The translations under genes were made by a program, and so were the position numbers. Under the pieces are notes generated by a model. It was not told the origin of the DNA and did not search any database. It was given only the letters and a program-made list of their open reading frames with translations. Below, one piece after another: positions 50,183 to 62,495 of a stretch of 64,000 nt of DNA. Origin of the DNA: Copromyces sp. CBS 386.78 (taxonomy: Eukaryota > Ascomycota > Sordariomycetes > Sordariales > Sordariaceae); the NCBI GenBank assembly GCA_030685235.1, contig MU839177.1:106961-170960 (forward strand). The letters run 5' to 3'. Numbering within the stretch: the stretch's first letter is position 1; every line of letters begins with the position of its first letter.

Positions 50183-51798
50183 TAGAAGCCGGATGGGCGG
50201 CGGGAAGTCCCTCGGACACGCTTCGATGGCACCTCGCTGTGATTCGCAACGGACCACGGCTTGTTTAAAGGTGCGTTAGGAAGCGTAGGAAAGACGTCCA
50301 CCGGAAAGAATAACGGTCGAGCTCTTTCGGTCAGTGCGCGCGCGTATGTGTGTGTGTGTGTGTGCCCAGTGTCGCGGGTTTGCTGTCACGGGTTTGTGAG
50401 AGTGGCGACTGTTTGCGGTTTGGACGGTCGGAGTTGGACGGGTTCTGGTGTGTTTCTCAGGGGCGACGACCTGGAAGCTAGCGAAGGGCAAAACGATATG
50501 GTTGGTGCAGTCTGTTTCTCGCTGGTCGGAAGTAGGAAGAATGCAAGTTGGAGATCCCGTACCTTAGGTTGCGGAGGTGGAAGAGCGCGGGAGATAAAAG
50601 GCGGTAGAGGTAGGAAGTCCGTCGGCTGTAGGCAAGACCCGGATCTTGCCTTCAGCCAGAAGTCGTCGCCAACTGTTGTTCAGTGTCACTGGTCATGGAT
50701 TCAGTGCCACTCACACAAATGCTAAAGTGGAAGGTAGCAAGCCCCGCCTTGAACATGGTCCGCTTGACCAATCACAAGCCTACATTCACACTCATGCGCC
50801 ATTGACGGGACGAGAGATAAGATAAGAGAGCCGAGTTCCCCTCCATCATCTGTCGTTAACAAAGTCCGAATCTGGTCCGGAGCTTGGGGCGTATGCTCGC
50901 GTAACGTATTGTAACTGGATCCTACATTGGATCTGGGAAGCCTTGACGGGAAGTAGGGCTGAAGCATTCTGAGGCTGTATAAGGTAATGCCTGTCTTTGA
51001 TTGCTCCCATAGAGAATGGCATTAATGGGGGACCCCATTTATAAAAGCCCCTGAAGGTTCGTGGGCCGGATCTCGTAAAGTGGAAGCACGCACATGTCAG
51101 AGAGGATGGATCTACACTGTCACTGTCACCGCTGGTCCAGTGCCATTACTCGGACACCGCGGCTCAATGGAGCTTCTTCTCCTCCTTGCTTTCCTTGAAT
51201 GTATCCCCTTTTGTTGGGCAAACATGTTGTGCTGATGTCAAATCCGTTGATCAAAGAAGAAGAGTGAACATACTGGCAAAACCCCCCAATCTCAAACATC
51301 TTCCAACACTCATTTGGTACCTCTAAGGATCTTAACTTCAGCTTTCCGCTGGTAGTTCTAGTGATTTGCGCTATGGAAGAAGGGTCTCCGGGCCGTGTAG
51401 CTCCGACGCCGCTAGTTACTTGGGGGTTGTGGTGGTGGGACTTTTCTCAACCCCCTCACCACCACAACCCCCAAGTAGCGGTCCGCCAAGGACGGGAGCA
51501 AAGAGTCGCTGTGGGGTCCCTGAAACGCTGAGGAGCCCTCCCCCAACCAGGAACCGCCGCCAGACCCGGCCATGGCAGGTTGACTGTTATCCACTTGTCC
51601 GTATCCGTCCCTGACTCCCGCGTCCGGGGCATGTTCCCTCTTCAATCCGCTAAGTGACGACACTTTCGTTTTTTTTTTTCCCGTCTCTCAACTTTGGATT
51701 GCGCTCTTTTTCTTCTTGACATTGTTGTCTTCCATCTCGTGTTCTTGGTCCTCATAGATACCCATAATCTCCTTTCATATACTAGTACATTGATCAAA
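50183..51798. promoter_or_regulatory. Divergent upstream region, BTB gene and carrier gene
   Basis: It separates two divergent starts and must include both promoters. It holds a (TG)9 run at 50347-50364 and a strong hairpin at 51417-51477. No additional gene is supported. Confidence 0.5.
51417..51477. repeat. 21-bp perfect inverted repeat (hairpin)
   Basis: TACTTGGGGGTTGTGGTGGTG at 51417-51437 (21 bp; the core is GGGGGTTGTGGTGG) is perfectly complementary to 51457-51477, with a 19-nt loop. It lies about 320 bp upstream of the carrier gene ATG and could form a hairpin in DNA or in a transcript. Function is unknown. Confidence 0.85.
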
Positions 51799-53156
51799 AT
51801 GTCGTCCGACCAGGCCCCCCTTCCTTTTGGCTACACCTTCGCGGCCGGTGAGTCCCTCTTTGCTCCGATTTTGAAGCTTCCACGAGCTCCGGCGCGCAAT
51901 TGACACTCGTGTCGCAAAATTTTTAGGCCAATGCTAACCCGTGGATTCTCGTGCCAGGTGCCATCGCTGGTGTCTCTGAAGCAGGTTCCCCCCGAACATG
52001 AACCCGAAACGTCCGACTGTTGCTGTGTGACTAACCAGAATCTTGCGCTGGCCTCTCTAGATTTTGGTTATGTACGTCTTCGAATCCCCGCCCCCGCCTC
52101 GCGTGCTCCTTGCGATTAGCTCCCAGTACTAACACATACCGTTAAAACAGGTATCCTCTTGATGTCTTGAAGACCAGAATGTGAGCGCAACCACCTGCCA
52201 TACCTCGACGACACTCCGAGCACCTATCGCGGCCACCGCGCCCAATGCGCTTCCCACGAAACTAACCACCTACGCCTCAGCCAACTTCAGTCCGGCACGC
52301 CCACCCCGGGCGTCGACCACTACAATGGCATGCTTGACTGCTTCAAGAAGATTGTCAAGAACGAGGGGTATGCTTTCCATTCCACAGAACACAGGATTGT
52401 GTATGACAGGAGTTGACACCTTTCTTCCACAGTGCCTCCCGCCTTTACCGCGGCATCACTGCCCCCATCTTGATGGAAGCCCCCAAGCGTGCCACCAAGT
52501 TCGCCGCCAACGACAAGTGGGGCAAGTTCTACCGCGACCTCTTCGGCCAGCAGCAGATGACCCAGAGTCTTTCTGTCCTTACCGGTGCCTCCGCCGGTGC
52601 CACCGAGGCCTTCATCGTCGTCCCCTTCGAGCTCGTCAAGATCCGTCTCCAAGACAAGGCCTCGGCCGGCAAGTACAACGGCATGGTCGATGTCATCGTC
52701 AAGACTGTCCGCAACGAGGGTCTCCTCGCCATGTACAACGGTCTCGAGTCCACCCTCTGGCGCCACATCCTCTGGAACGCCGGTTACTTTGGCTGCATCT
52801 TCCAGGTTCGCGAGCTCATCCCCAAGGCCGAGACCAAGAAGGGTCAGACCATCAATGACATCATTGCGGGTACCATTGGCGGTACCATCGGTACCCTCCT
52901 CAACACCCCCATGGACGTTGTCAAGAGCCGTATCCAGAACACCACCAAGGTGCCCGGCCAGGTGCCCAAGTACAACTGGGCCTGGCCCGCTATTCTGACC
53001 GTCTTCAAGGAGGAGGGCTTCGGTGCGCTCTACAAGGGCTTCATTCCCAAGGTCCTCAGACTCGGCCCTGGTGGTGGTATCCTCCTGGTGGTTTACACCA
53101 GTGTTATGGATATGTTCCGCAAGATGAGAGACGAGCGCCTTGGCAAGCAGCTCTAA
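51799..53156 (+). CDS. Mitochondrial 2-oxodicarboxylate carrier (ODC-like, SLC25)
   Basis: This is an inner mitochondrial membrane exchanger of the SLC25 family. ODC members swap 2-oxoadipate and 2-oxoglutarate, linked to lysine metabolism. Six exons (51799-51847, 51958-51980, 52061-52071, 52151-52180, 52281-52367, 52433-53156) give 307 residues. The three signature Px(D/E)xx(K/R) motifs are YPLDVLKTR, VPFELVKIR and TPMDVVKSR, one per repeat. ILMEAPKRATKFAANDKW resembles the ODC subgroup. The N-terminal repeat is rebuilt only if the second intron uses a GC donor (GAA|GCAGGT at 51981) and an 11-nt exon (52061-52071) is included. This gives GVSEILVMYPLDVLKTR, as expected for the family. Substrate assignment rests on family resemblance. 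Confidence 0.9.
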
Positions 53157-54933
53157 ACGATCATTCCGGCAAAATGGCACACATGAGGGAAGGGCGCAGG
53201 GCAAGCATCTCGAAGCGATTATTTTTTTGGCGAAATGATGAAAACGAAACATTTGAACGGCTCACACCAACTTCAGCTGTATATGCCTATCTACCTTACT
53301 ATTTCCTTGGGAGTGTGGTTACCATATCAGCGGAATTACACGATTTGCAGAATAAAGCGTCATAGATTGGCTTGTTGGGTTTCTTCACTTTCTTCTGTTT
53401 GGGATGGCCGGCCAAAAGTCATGAATGAAAGAAGAATCTTTGGGCAACGTTAGTTCGAGTTGCCATGGTGAATTGAGTACGGAAACAAGCAAAAAATCAA
53501 CTATTCAGAAGAGGAACGAGACCCGTAAACCCAGAGATCCGCTTCGCCTCCAGACTCCCACACAATATGCCATGTTTAAATCGACTTCCCACATACCCAC
53601 ACACGACGTATGTCGTATTGACAGTCTCTAAAATGACACGATAAAGCGCACCAAGCCTGCCTTTTTCAATATCGGTCGTCCATCTCAGCCTTTTCTGCCC
53701 CCCTTGTAACTGTCTTTCATACATTACTTACCTTCCTGCCTCAGCTTCGATGAGAATCCAAAACATCCATATGGAAGTATTTATTTGTTTTCTCGGTGAT
53801 TCGGAGAGTTGTCTCAAGAGTGAAGCAGGTGCCGGACTCAAGCTCCCTAAGCATTACCGAGTCTATGCCAGTCGTCTCAAGAGTGAAGCAGGTGCCGGAC
53901 TCAAGCTCCCTAAGCATTACCGAGTCTATGCCAGTCCTCTTTGATGCCAAAAGCCCAAGGGAAATGGCAGGTATAGCAGCACGCTCGAAAACGCAAGAGG
54001 AGACGCCGGTATAGGCAATCATGGTGTTACTGACGGGAGTCACCTGTGGATCTCTACACATTAAGCCCTTTGGAAAAGACATAGGTGGGCAACAGGGAGA
54101 AACAGACTACGTACGTGGAAGCCGTCAAGAACCGCTCCCGTCCAACAAAGCGTTTGAGAAGGAAAGATTACCTCGATGACTACTGAGTTGAGAGGGAGTG
54201 ACGTTGTTCAACGCTGGCCGTGATCACCGGCACTGGGTAAGCCGACTGGGACCTGCCTAGCTCCTTCCTGGCTCCTGGTTCCTCAACGGCGAAGCGGATT
54301 GATTGGCCTCTGTTTCCCTTCAACCTACCTTATCCTCTTGCGACTACACTACCTAGTCTGGCTTTGCTTGTAAGTGCTTGTAAGGTGTAAGTACACATGT
54401 ACGTACATACCTACGTAACAAGACATGGACACTTGCACGTCCGGGACTACACGGGTCTTGGTCTGACATGAGGCTTTGGTTGGTAGGTACCAGGCACCTT
54501 CCATACTTGCTCGTACAGTAACGTCCTGTTGCTTCATTGGTACCCTACATCCGAGCCGTTGTTATCCGGAACAAACGCTGGTCTTGGACACAGATCTCCC
54601 GAGAAGTGACCGCGCAGACACTCGACGTTCACTCGTCGAGACCCAAACCGGATCATTATCTGGCTGCGGATATTCGTGAAACCTTTTGAGAACAGTTGAA
54701 ACATAACGATGTTAATTCCGGTTCTCTTCCCCTCTTCGGTAGTTGCCAAGATCAACATGATGAACTATTCCTCTAAACTCCCACTCAGAAATAGAGGTGT
54801 CTCTGTTAACTTCCAGGATACTCCTGCACACCTAGTTCCGCACAAAACTGGAGGCCCTTTCACACATACACCCCACAAAGTGTCTTCCCTCTCTTGTAGT
54901 GGGCCTTGGGACAAGTCACTGTCATATCAGACT
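53157..54933. other. Intergenic stretch with a 63-bp tandem duplication
   Basis: It contains the carrier 3' untranslated region and, at 53811-53936, two perfect 63-bp repeats. No supportable gene is seen in the rest. Confidence 0.5.
53811..53936. repeat. Perfect 2 x 63-bp tandem repeat
   Basis: The copies at 53811-53873 and 53874-53936 appear identical, beginning GTCTCAAGAGTGAAGCAGGT. The unit is a multiple of three and both copies are open on the minus strand, giving a repeated ELESGTCFTLETT segment. No gene is otherwise evident there. Confidence 0.9.
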
Positions 54934-55259
54934 CTACTTCTCTTGTCCTTGTTTGTGACTCTCTTCATATGCCTTGAAATCATCCTCGGTATATCCTTGA
55001 TTCGCTACAAGGAGATACATCAGGACAAGTCTGTCAGAGGGGGAGAGGTAGCAGTGTACTTACTGTACGGCTCGAACTTGGCAAGCTCGTCCCATTGCTT
55101 GTTCTGTAGGTGTTCGCAGGCCGTGTGCATCGTGCCCTGCGGGAGGTATATACTGTGTTCGACGCCCTTTTCATCGGTGTAGTGCATATTGTTGGGTTCT
55201 ACAGTTCGGATGGGTGTGGCCAATGGCTTGGTTTCGGCCTTTGCTTGTCCTGGATCCAT
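54934..55259 (-). CDS. Small two-exon protein of unknown function
   Basis: Exons 55259-55064 and 55004-54934 join in phase to 88 residues, starting MDPGQAKAETKPLATPIRTV and ending DDFKAYEESHKQGQEK. The donor is a consensus gtaagt and the acceptor is ttgtag, with a 59-nt intron. The protein is hydrophilic, with no signal peptide or membrane segment. The block NNMHYTDEKGVEHSIYLPQG looks like a constrained sequence rather than chance. I do not recognise the family. The clean splice sites and the uninterrupted hydrophilic translation across the junction are the main support. Confidence 0.65.
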
Positions 55260-58230
55260 GATGGGCTTATGTGAATGGAAAGGTCAGCTTGGGGTCCACG
55301 GAGCTATAGGCTGAAAGGACTTGGAAACCGAGAGGGTGGAATGGGGAGGTAGGCTTAAGCGTAGTGTGCCGGTAAGTCTAATCCTTCCTGCCAAGTTGGA
55401 CCCCTGCTCTGCAAGAAGTGCACGCCGTGCTCCCACGCCTACATTTCTCCATGAACGTTTCAGCGAAAAGTCCCACTGAAATGGTCGGACGACAGTCACT
55501 GGACAAGGGGTAGTGATGCCAAAACATCACAGTCATGTAATATATAGTCATGCCATAGTGTGTGGCTCGGTGGCGGCGATGCTACATGCCGGCCACACGT
55601 TTCCCAAGCTCAAACACCTTGTCGTTTTCTTGGCGTGAGGGGTTGGGGCACACACACACACACACACACCGACAATCTGGTAGTTCCAGAGACAGGAAGT
55701 GATAACCTCGTGCAGCACTGTACCTATCTACTCAATGTCACCAAGATGTCGACAACTTCCCCATCCAACCACGTCCCTTCCTCTCTAGGTCGTCTTATAC
55801 CAGCCCAAGTACCTTACACACAAGCTTTCATTGCTCCACAGAGCTCACCCCAAACAGCTATTTAACCATCCTCCGCCCTCCTCCAAGTCTGATTCCTTTT
55901 CTCTTCTTTTCTCTCTTTATACAGTTCATGGTCAACTGCGCGAAGCTCGAAAACCCGCGACAGTAGGCGGAGGGCATACACTACATTGCACATCGTGGTA
56001 TTCGTCAGCGTCATGTATTGTCCTGCGTAGTTTGGGGCAGTCCGATCACGATTTTCGGGCTTTTGTTTTTCTCAGTCTGAAGTTGGGTTCTATCATTTCG
56101 GTGGTGGGAAAACTGACGGATGACTGATAATGACAATGAGACTTCAACTTCTTTTCACTGTGGTTTTGCTGCTTGAGGTTGGCGCCATGGAGAAGAGGGC
56201 GAGGACCATGGCAAGCTTGGTAAGGTGGAGCGCGGTTCACAGAGGACACTGCTTTCGTTTTCCATGAGCTTTCATTGAAGAGCGTTGTTTGTTGAGCTGG
56301 GTGTGCCGACGTTGACGGAGATGTATAATATGTTGGTTATATGGGGTCTGGACGAGAGACGGCGGCAAGGTAGATGATCTGAAGGGATGGCAGAATGTGT
56401 TGGTACAGGATCCGCCTGCGCGCGCGGGCTGCAGCGCTAACGATGGAAGTTTTGAAAGGAAATGGGAACCCATCAAAGAGATTCTACATCAACATAATTA
56501 CACTGTATTGTGCAGCAACTGTGTTAGTGGCGTAACTACCAAGCGTCGCCCCCTATATTATCCTGGTCATAACTTCCTCCGGGCAAAGTCCCAACCACCC
56601 GTGTCCAGAACATCTTCCTTTCATGTGTAATGGAGTAAAATGGCCAGACCAGACGATTTCAACTTTTCAAAGAAGATTCAACCGCCATGCCCTCTGCCGC
56701 GTTTGACAAGTCGCCAAACATGGGTGATTTTTCCATGTTGGTCGTGTTACGGACATATCATCCTCTTCGTCCTTTCAACAAAACTGTGATGTTGGTGTCC
56801 CCATCACATCGCTCATTGATCTTCTTCTCAGGACCCTGAACGATAACCAACGGCTGACTGAAGTATCAAAAAGGATGCCCTTGGATGCCTATCCCCGTCC
56901 CTCACCGACTACCACTGCAGTAACGGCTCACGAAAAGTTCAAACATGCCAAGACAACTTTGACTTTTTGTCACTCGCAAGCTAGTTTTCTTTCGTCTCCC
57001 AACTTCCATGTTGCTTGCATTTTCTTGCAGAATCCCAAACCACTGGACAAATTTTTTTTTTCTTGAATCGGTTTGTGTTGAAACCTCCGAGCCACCACAA
57101 TTGATGGCCATAATCACTAACCACAACCGCTCTCCCCGCTTCCCAGTTCGATAATGTGCTTATTCCTCATCATGACCATCAGCTAACCGGCCCTTTCTAG
57201 GTTCTGAAACCCAAACATATGACAGACACAGACGGTTACAATTCCCAGGCACCGAACGGCCCATTGCGCTGCAACTCTAGTCTCACCACCCTCCCTGCGA
57301 TAGCAACAGTGTACGACGAACTTTCGCTTACGATCCAACCAAGGAACGTTCCGAAACAATCAGCCAATCGGTCTCACAACAACCCTGACCTCTCGACCCC
57401 AATCCCCCACCGTTTCACCATTCACCTGGCCTCAAACCCACGCGTCTTGTGTAGCCGGCAAATCAGCTGCGGCCTCTGAACTCGAAAATCATCAAAACCC
57501 GTGCCCCTTCGTCTCGTTGTTTGCAGACAACCCCCCAGTTCCGATGCTGTGGTTCGTTAGATCGCCAAGACCAAGCGCCTCTTGAGCCTCAGGACTAATT
57601 TGCGACTTTCCCAAAAGGGCGGTTTCTCGCTCTCTGATTGGCTACTCTCCAACCACCTAGATGCTAGACCCGTCCACTGTCCAGGAGTCTCGACAACCTC
57701 GACCAACGACGACGAACAGTTGAGTGGTCGGGTGGCTAATGTCCGGCTGTGATAGTCGCCAATGGTAGTTCCAGGCGACACTCGCACCACATAAACCCAT
57801 CTTGGCTTCTTATCTGGTGGCGCAAGAACGTTCCTCTTGGAATCGAGCTGTTTCAAATGTCATTTGTCCAGCCCCGGAGATCCTGCTCGGGAACCAACCC
57901 TCTTGAAGATATTAGGGGGTGGGTGGCACAACATTCTGAGTGTTTCTATGGGCGTGATTTATGCTTTGAAGGAGGAACGGATTGATAGGTCAATGGAAAG
58001 GATGGCAAACTTCCTTCAGCTGGGGAAGTGCAGTTCTATATCCCCAAGCCCAAGCCCAGCTTGAACAGTGCGATGAGCCCCATCGCTTTCCCATCCTTTC
58101 TTCATCTTGATAGAATCCCCAGGAGTTCGTGACTCGTGCTTGGAAGCTTGGCGGTGTTCTTCTTTAGTTTCTTCTTTGGACGTTCCTTTTGCCTGTTGAT
58201 GTCACTCTTTTAGTACCTGCTGCATCCAAA
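55260..58230. other. Intergenic stretch, about 3 kb
   Basis: It holds the promoters of the flanking divergent genes and a (CA)n run at 55649-55669. Frames of 60-100 codons are present on both strands without recognisable domains. No RNA gene was recognised. Confidence 0.45.
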
Positions 58231-60542
58231 ATGTTCCAAATCACCACATTCCTTGTTCTTTCCCTTGCCTGCCTTTCTTTGTGTTCCGCCATCATAGACT
58301 CGGCATCTTTAGGCGTAAAGTTCCCATCTCCCAGTGGTTTGCCAGTCCTTACTCTTCCATATGGCTCATACCGAGCGTCGAGCTACCGGTCGAACAGCGA
58401 TATGTGAGTCTTCAAATTGTTTTTCTCGCTTCGCCTCCAAAGCTGACAAATACAGTTATGTGTTTCGAAACATTCGTTATGCCACTCCTCCGGTAGGAGA
58501 CCTCCGTTGGGCGAAACCTGCGCCGCCACAATTTAATAACACTATCCAAGACGGCAGCTATGGACCGCAGTGCATCCAAACCGCAGTGTCTGGACTGAAC
58601 CTCATGGGTCCAGGCAACAAGTCTCCCATCGGTGCTGCCCTCAACCAGTTGTATGCCCCACCAATACCCCGCTGTCAAATGACTTCGAAGTTGCTGACCT
58701 TAACCGTACATTAAACAGTCTAGGAGGACTTCCCATCCCGCTCTTCCGTGGCGGTTCTGAGGACTGTCTCTTTCTTGACCTGTACGTCCCAGGCAAGACA
58801 CTCCGCGACCTTTCCGGTGCTTCAAAGAAACCTGCGTCTCTCCCAGTGGCGTTCTGGATCCACGGCGGCGCCTATCTCTTTGGCTCAAAGGAGTCTCTCC
58901 AACCGTTTTTCTATGATGGCAGCTCTCTCCTCACCCAGTCGGTTCCAAGCCCCGGCTCCATGATTTTCGTGTCAATCAACTATCGCCTCGGCACTTATGG
59001 CTGGCTCGCCGGCACATCAATGGAGAATTCTGCGGTTCCAAATGTCGGTTTGCATGACCAGCGAGCGGCTCTTCAGTGGGTCAAGGATTACATTGGCCTG
59101 GTGGGTGGTGACTCCAAGCGCGTGACCGCAATGGGGGAGTCCGCAGGAGCGGGGTCCATCATGCACCACCTTGTGGCCGAGGGTGGAAATCTCGACCCCA
59201 TGTTCCAAAGGGCGATCTTGCAAAGTCCAGCATATCAAATGGCCTGGGATCGGAACGGGACTGTGGACGGCATCTTCAAGAAGTTTGGAGGATTGGCAGG
59301 GTGTGGTTCAGGTTCTGGGAAAGCGACGGTTGACTGCCTCCGAAAGGCCTCGCCCGATGCGCTTGCAAAGGCCAACGCCGCGCTCCAGGCTTCGCAGACG
59401 CCCGGAACATTTGCCGTGGGACCGACGCCCGACGGAAAGTTGATTCGCCAGATGCCACTCCTCGAACTTGCGCAAGGAAACTTTTGGAAGGGACCTTCGG
59501 GGAGCGAAATGAGCTTGGTGGTATCGCACGTCAAGGACGAGTCAAGTCTCTTCGTGAGCGGCGCCATCAGAACAAACGAACAGTTTTCTGGCTTTCTCGA
59601 TGCTGTCTTTCCGAACTATACGAGGGCGGGCGGTCAAGCTGAGAAGGTCGAACAGTTCTACCCGGTGCCGGGAAAGAAGAGTGCCGATGGGAAGAGGAAG
59701 TACGACAGTCAAGCGACACGCATGGCGGCGTTCATGAGGGACAGTTGCTTTACGTGCAATGTGAGATGTGAGTCATCAGGTTTTTCTTGTCTTGCTTCCC
59801 CCATGCCCTTCATGAAGCACATGATCATGTACCCTTGCGCTACCCCATCCCAAGGAAGCGCCTTACAACCGCGCGTCTCTTCCTACCCTTTCCCATCCCT
59901 GCCGCCCCCTGCGCAACGCTCAAGCGAGTAACACCTCACCCGCTTCTGGTGAGACATCCCAGCTCGGGTATAACAGCCTTAACCCAACGTCATGCCATCC
60001 TCCATCAATACCACCACCAATTCCGCAACCCCATGCTAATCAAACCCAACTCTTCAGACCTAGCAGAAGCCTACACCCCTTCGCGAACCTACCTGATGCA
60101 ATACTCCGTCTTTCCCTACCTGCACGCTACCGACCTTCTCCCGACCTTCTTCACCTCCACGCCCACGCCCTCGTCTTCCTCTTCGCCGCAAACCATCCTC
60201 GACTGCCTCTCTACCCTCTTTGCCCCGGCCCTCGCGCCCTTCGTCTCAGGCATCAGCATGGCTATGCAAAGTTACTTTGCCTCTTTTATTGTCAGTGGCG
60301 ATCCGAACAAGTACCGCAAGGGCCTGTTGAACCTGCCACCGGTGATTAGCTGGGGAAGACCTTCGGGCATTGCTACTGATGCGTCGAAGGTGGCTGCTAG
60401 CGAGGAGAGGCTGGGTGGTGTGTTGAATGTGGGCGATTGGGGGTTTACGACAGTAAGTGATGACCAGAATGAGAGGACGCCTTGTGAATTTTGGAAGGGG
60501 TTTGCGAAGGAGGTTACTGAGGCGGGGGATTATGATGTTTGA
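58231..60542 (+). CDS. Secreted type-B carboxylesterase/lipase
   Basis: This is an alpha/beta-hydrolase of the COesterase family that would cleave carboxylic esters outside the cell. Four exons (58231-58403, 58456-58650, 58719-59767, 60058-60542) give 633 residues. A signal peptide runs to about CLSLCSA (residues 1-19). The type-B signature SEDCLFLDLYVP lies near residue 136, the oxyanion region is FWIHGGAYLFGS, and the nucleophile Ser is about residue 264 in GESAGAGS. The acid is probably Glu about 397 (KDESSLF) and the base His about 495 (LHATDLLPTF). The last intron is long (290 nt), and its junction joins CFTCNVR to YLAEAYTPSRTYLMQYSV, as in related enzymes. The substrate is not predictable. 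Confidence 0.92.
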
Positions 60543-61727
60543 GATGAGGATGAAACAAGGCAAAGTCTCGAGTCAAAAGTTGGAAGGGGGGTAGATGTGG
60601 AACAGGTAAATGATGACATGGCACACAGAATCTTATCACTCGTTTAATACACCACTAATGTTTAATTGACTAATAATTGAGACAAGAGGTAGCTAGAGGC
60701 ACATTACGAAGACGCGATGACGCAGTAGAATATAGTCAAATGAAGGACGATATCTCCAACCCCGATGTCCAAAGAGTGTCCAAAACCGCCTTGATCAAAG
60801 GTACAAGATCGTCGAGTAATCCCACGACATTCCGCCCGACGAAACTTTGAGTGCTTATAGACGTTGCACTTTCTCTCCTTTTTCTCCTTTCTCCCGCTTT
60901 TTCCTCGCTTCAGTCCTGTGAACTTCCATGCTCTTGATCATTACCGTCCCAGATTTCCCGTTTCCCAACACAACCCCCCACGTGTCGGCATTGCGACATA
61001 TCCGTTTTGTCGAAGTGTTAGTACCTTAGGTGTTGTATGAACGTGCTTGAATTGGCTGCGAGGAGAAAGTCGTAAACGGGTTGTAGTTGTGCCTTATAAG
61101 TCCTCCCTTCTCAACCTTTCCTCAACAACAACAACAACCCAGAAAGGTCATCGTGGTCGAGCGGTGTGGTGCGCAGCTTCCATTGCTACCTGTCGCACCC
61201 GGGGCGGCTAAACCACAGAGCGATTGTCACCCATCCACCCCCTTGTGGTAGTACTGCAACTGGCGTCTTCCGGCTATGTTAAATAAGGCTCTTCTACTTC
61301 TCTCCAGCTTGCTTGACGTCCCCCGGTCGATTCGCGATATGGCCTTTCCACCCTTGTTTTTTTGTGCTTTCTTTTCGGGTGGGAGAGGGTGATTGTGGGC
61401 GGTGAAGTGCCGTTCAGGGAGTGAGCGAGTGAGGACTGGTTGCCGAATGTGCTGATTGATGTGAGTTTTTGTTGGTTGATGACATATCGTTCGTTGTTGC
61501 CGGCTGTGTGGGCGGGTGATGTTGATAGGTCACCCGGTTGGTTGTTGTTGCCTCCTCGAAAGAAGAAGAGAAGAAGAAGGAAAGCTCGGGAAAGAAAAGC
61601 GTGGCCAAGTGAGAAAGGACAGTGCCAAACGAAAAAAAAAAAAAAAAGAATCCGTCAAGGGAAGGACCACAGAAAGGATACAAATAACAGCCAGACGGGA
61701 GTTTGGCAGGATCACAAAAACTCGACT
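60543..61727. other. Intergenic stretch
   Basis: This is the convergent 3' region between the esterase and the minus-strand gene. It includes an A-run near 61630 and a lone Pol III A-box-like sequence at 61154-61164. No gene is supported. Confidence 0.45.
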
Positions 61728-62495
61728 TTAACACCCGTACGAAGGAAAGCGCAGCTCATCCCTAAACTCAGAACAGTTGGGCGGCGTCAAAATTCTTCTC
61801 CGGATGGTAGAGGTGACCCCTCCATTACCCGGACTCGAGTTGTTGTCCGTCTCCTCGGCCCAGGACAACGACCCGGACCCGAATGCCTCGTCCGAATTTG
61901 CGTTCGGCTGGGGATCTTGGTCTTCGTCATTGGGGGTCAAAATGTCCCTGGTAGCCGCTCCACTAGCACTCGAGCTTCCACTCAACTCATTCGGGGGTGA
62001 CGCCTTCGAACAAAAAGCTGGTGAAGACGGATAAGAGCTAGGAAATCTAAAGACCCCAGGCCTGATCCTTCCGTTGTATATTGCATTGCCCCTGTTGCGC
62101 CGCTGGGATGTGGCAGCTGGAGTGGCATCTGGAAGGAGAGGTGGAGGAACCCGGGCAGCTGGAATAGCAACTTGAGCGGCAGGCGGAATGCCAGCTGGAG
62201 AGACATGGAACTCCGGAGTAAGAATTGAGGCGGGAGCCTCATAGGTTTGGCCCGAGTTTTTACAAAGGGCATGCCTGAACTCGTTGTCAAAGGGATTGTG
62301 CTCTCTGGAGTAATACGCTGAACTGTAGCTTCGCCAGTGGATACTACCTCTAATAGAGACCGAGGGTCTCTCAGGCACAGGCTGGACAGGTTGGATCACG
62401 GGCAGGGAGGGGCTGCTGGGACCGGATTTTCGGATCCCATCCCATAACTCGTCATATTCGCGCTCCGAGTCGCCGTAGGAAAATTCGGACGGCAT
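61728..62495 (-). CDS. Hypothetical Ser/Pro-rich protein
   Basis: A single exon of 255 residues starts at a good ATG (MPSEFSYGDSEREYDELWDG) and ends in SYGC. It is rich in Ser, Pro, Ala and Asn, with no signal peptide, membrane segment or recognised domain. A tyrosine-rich patch (WRSYSSAYYSREHNPFDNEF) lies near residue 55, and the middle is Pro/Ala-rich. I do not recognise the family. Support comes from frame length and from codon use like the neighbours. It is divergent from the retropepsin-like gene, 879 bp away. Confidence 0.65.
   Translation of the reverse strand: MPSEFSYGDSEREYDELWDGIRKSGPSSPSLPVIQPVQPVPERPSVSIRGSIHWRSYSSAYYSREHNPFDNEFRHALCKNSGQTYEAPASILTPEFHVSPAGIPPAAQVAIPAARVPPPLLPDATPAATSQRRNRGNAIYNGRIRPGVFRFPSSYPSSPAFCSKASPPNELSGSSSASGAATRDILTPNDEDQDPQPNANSDEAFGSGSLSWAEETDNNSSPGNGGVTSTIRRRILTPPNCSEFRDELRFPSYGC

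Noticed and set aside
50180..50257. Extended N-terminus of the ankyrin/RCC1/BTB protein beginning at 50257.
   Set aside because: That start is GTG; the first ATG is at 50182, directly before the conserved LLWKYYWEDD block.
61141..61260. Pol III A-box-like TGGTCGAGCGG at 61154-61164, suggesting a Leu/Ser tRNA.
   Set aside because: No GTTCRA B box and no acceptor stem pairing follow at tRNA distance.
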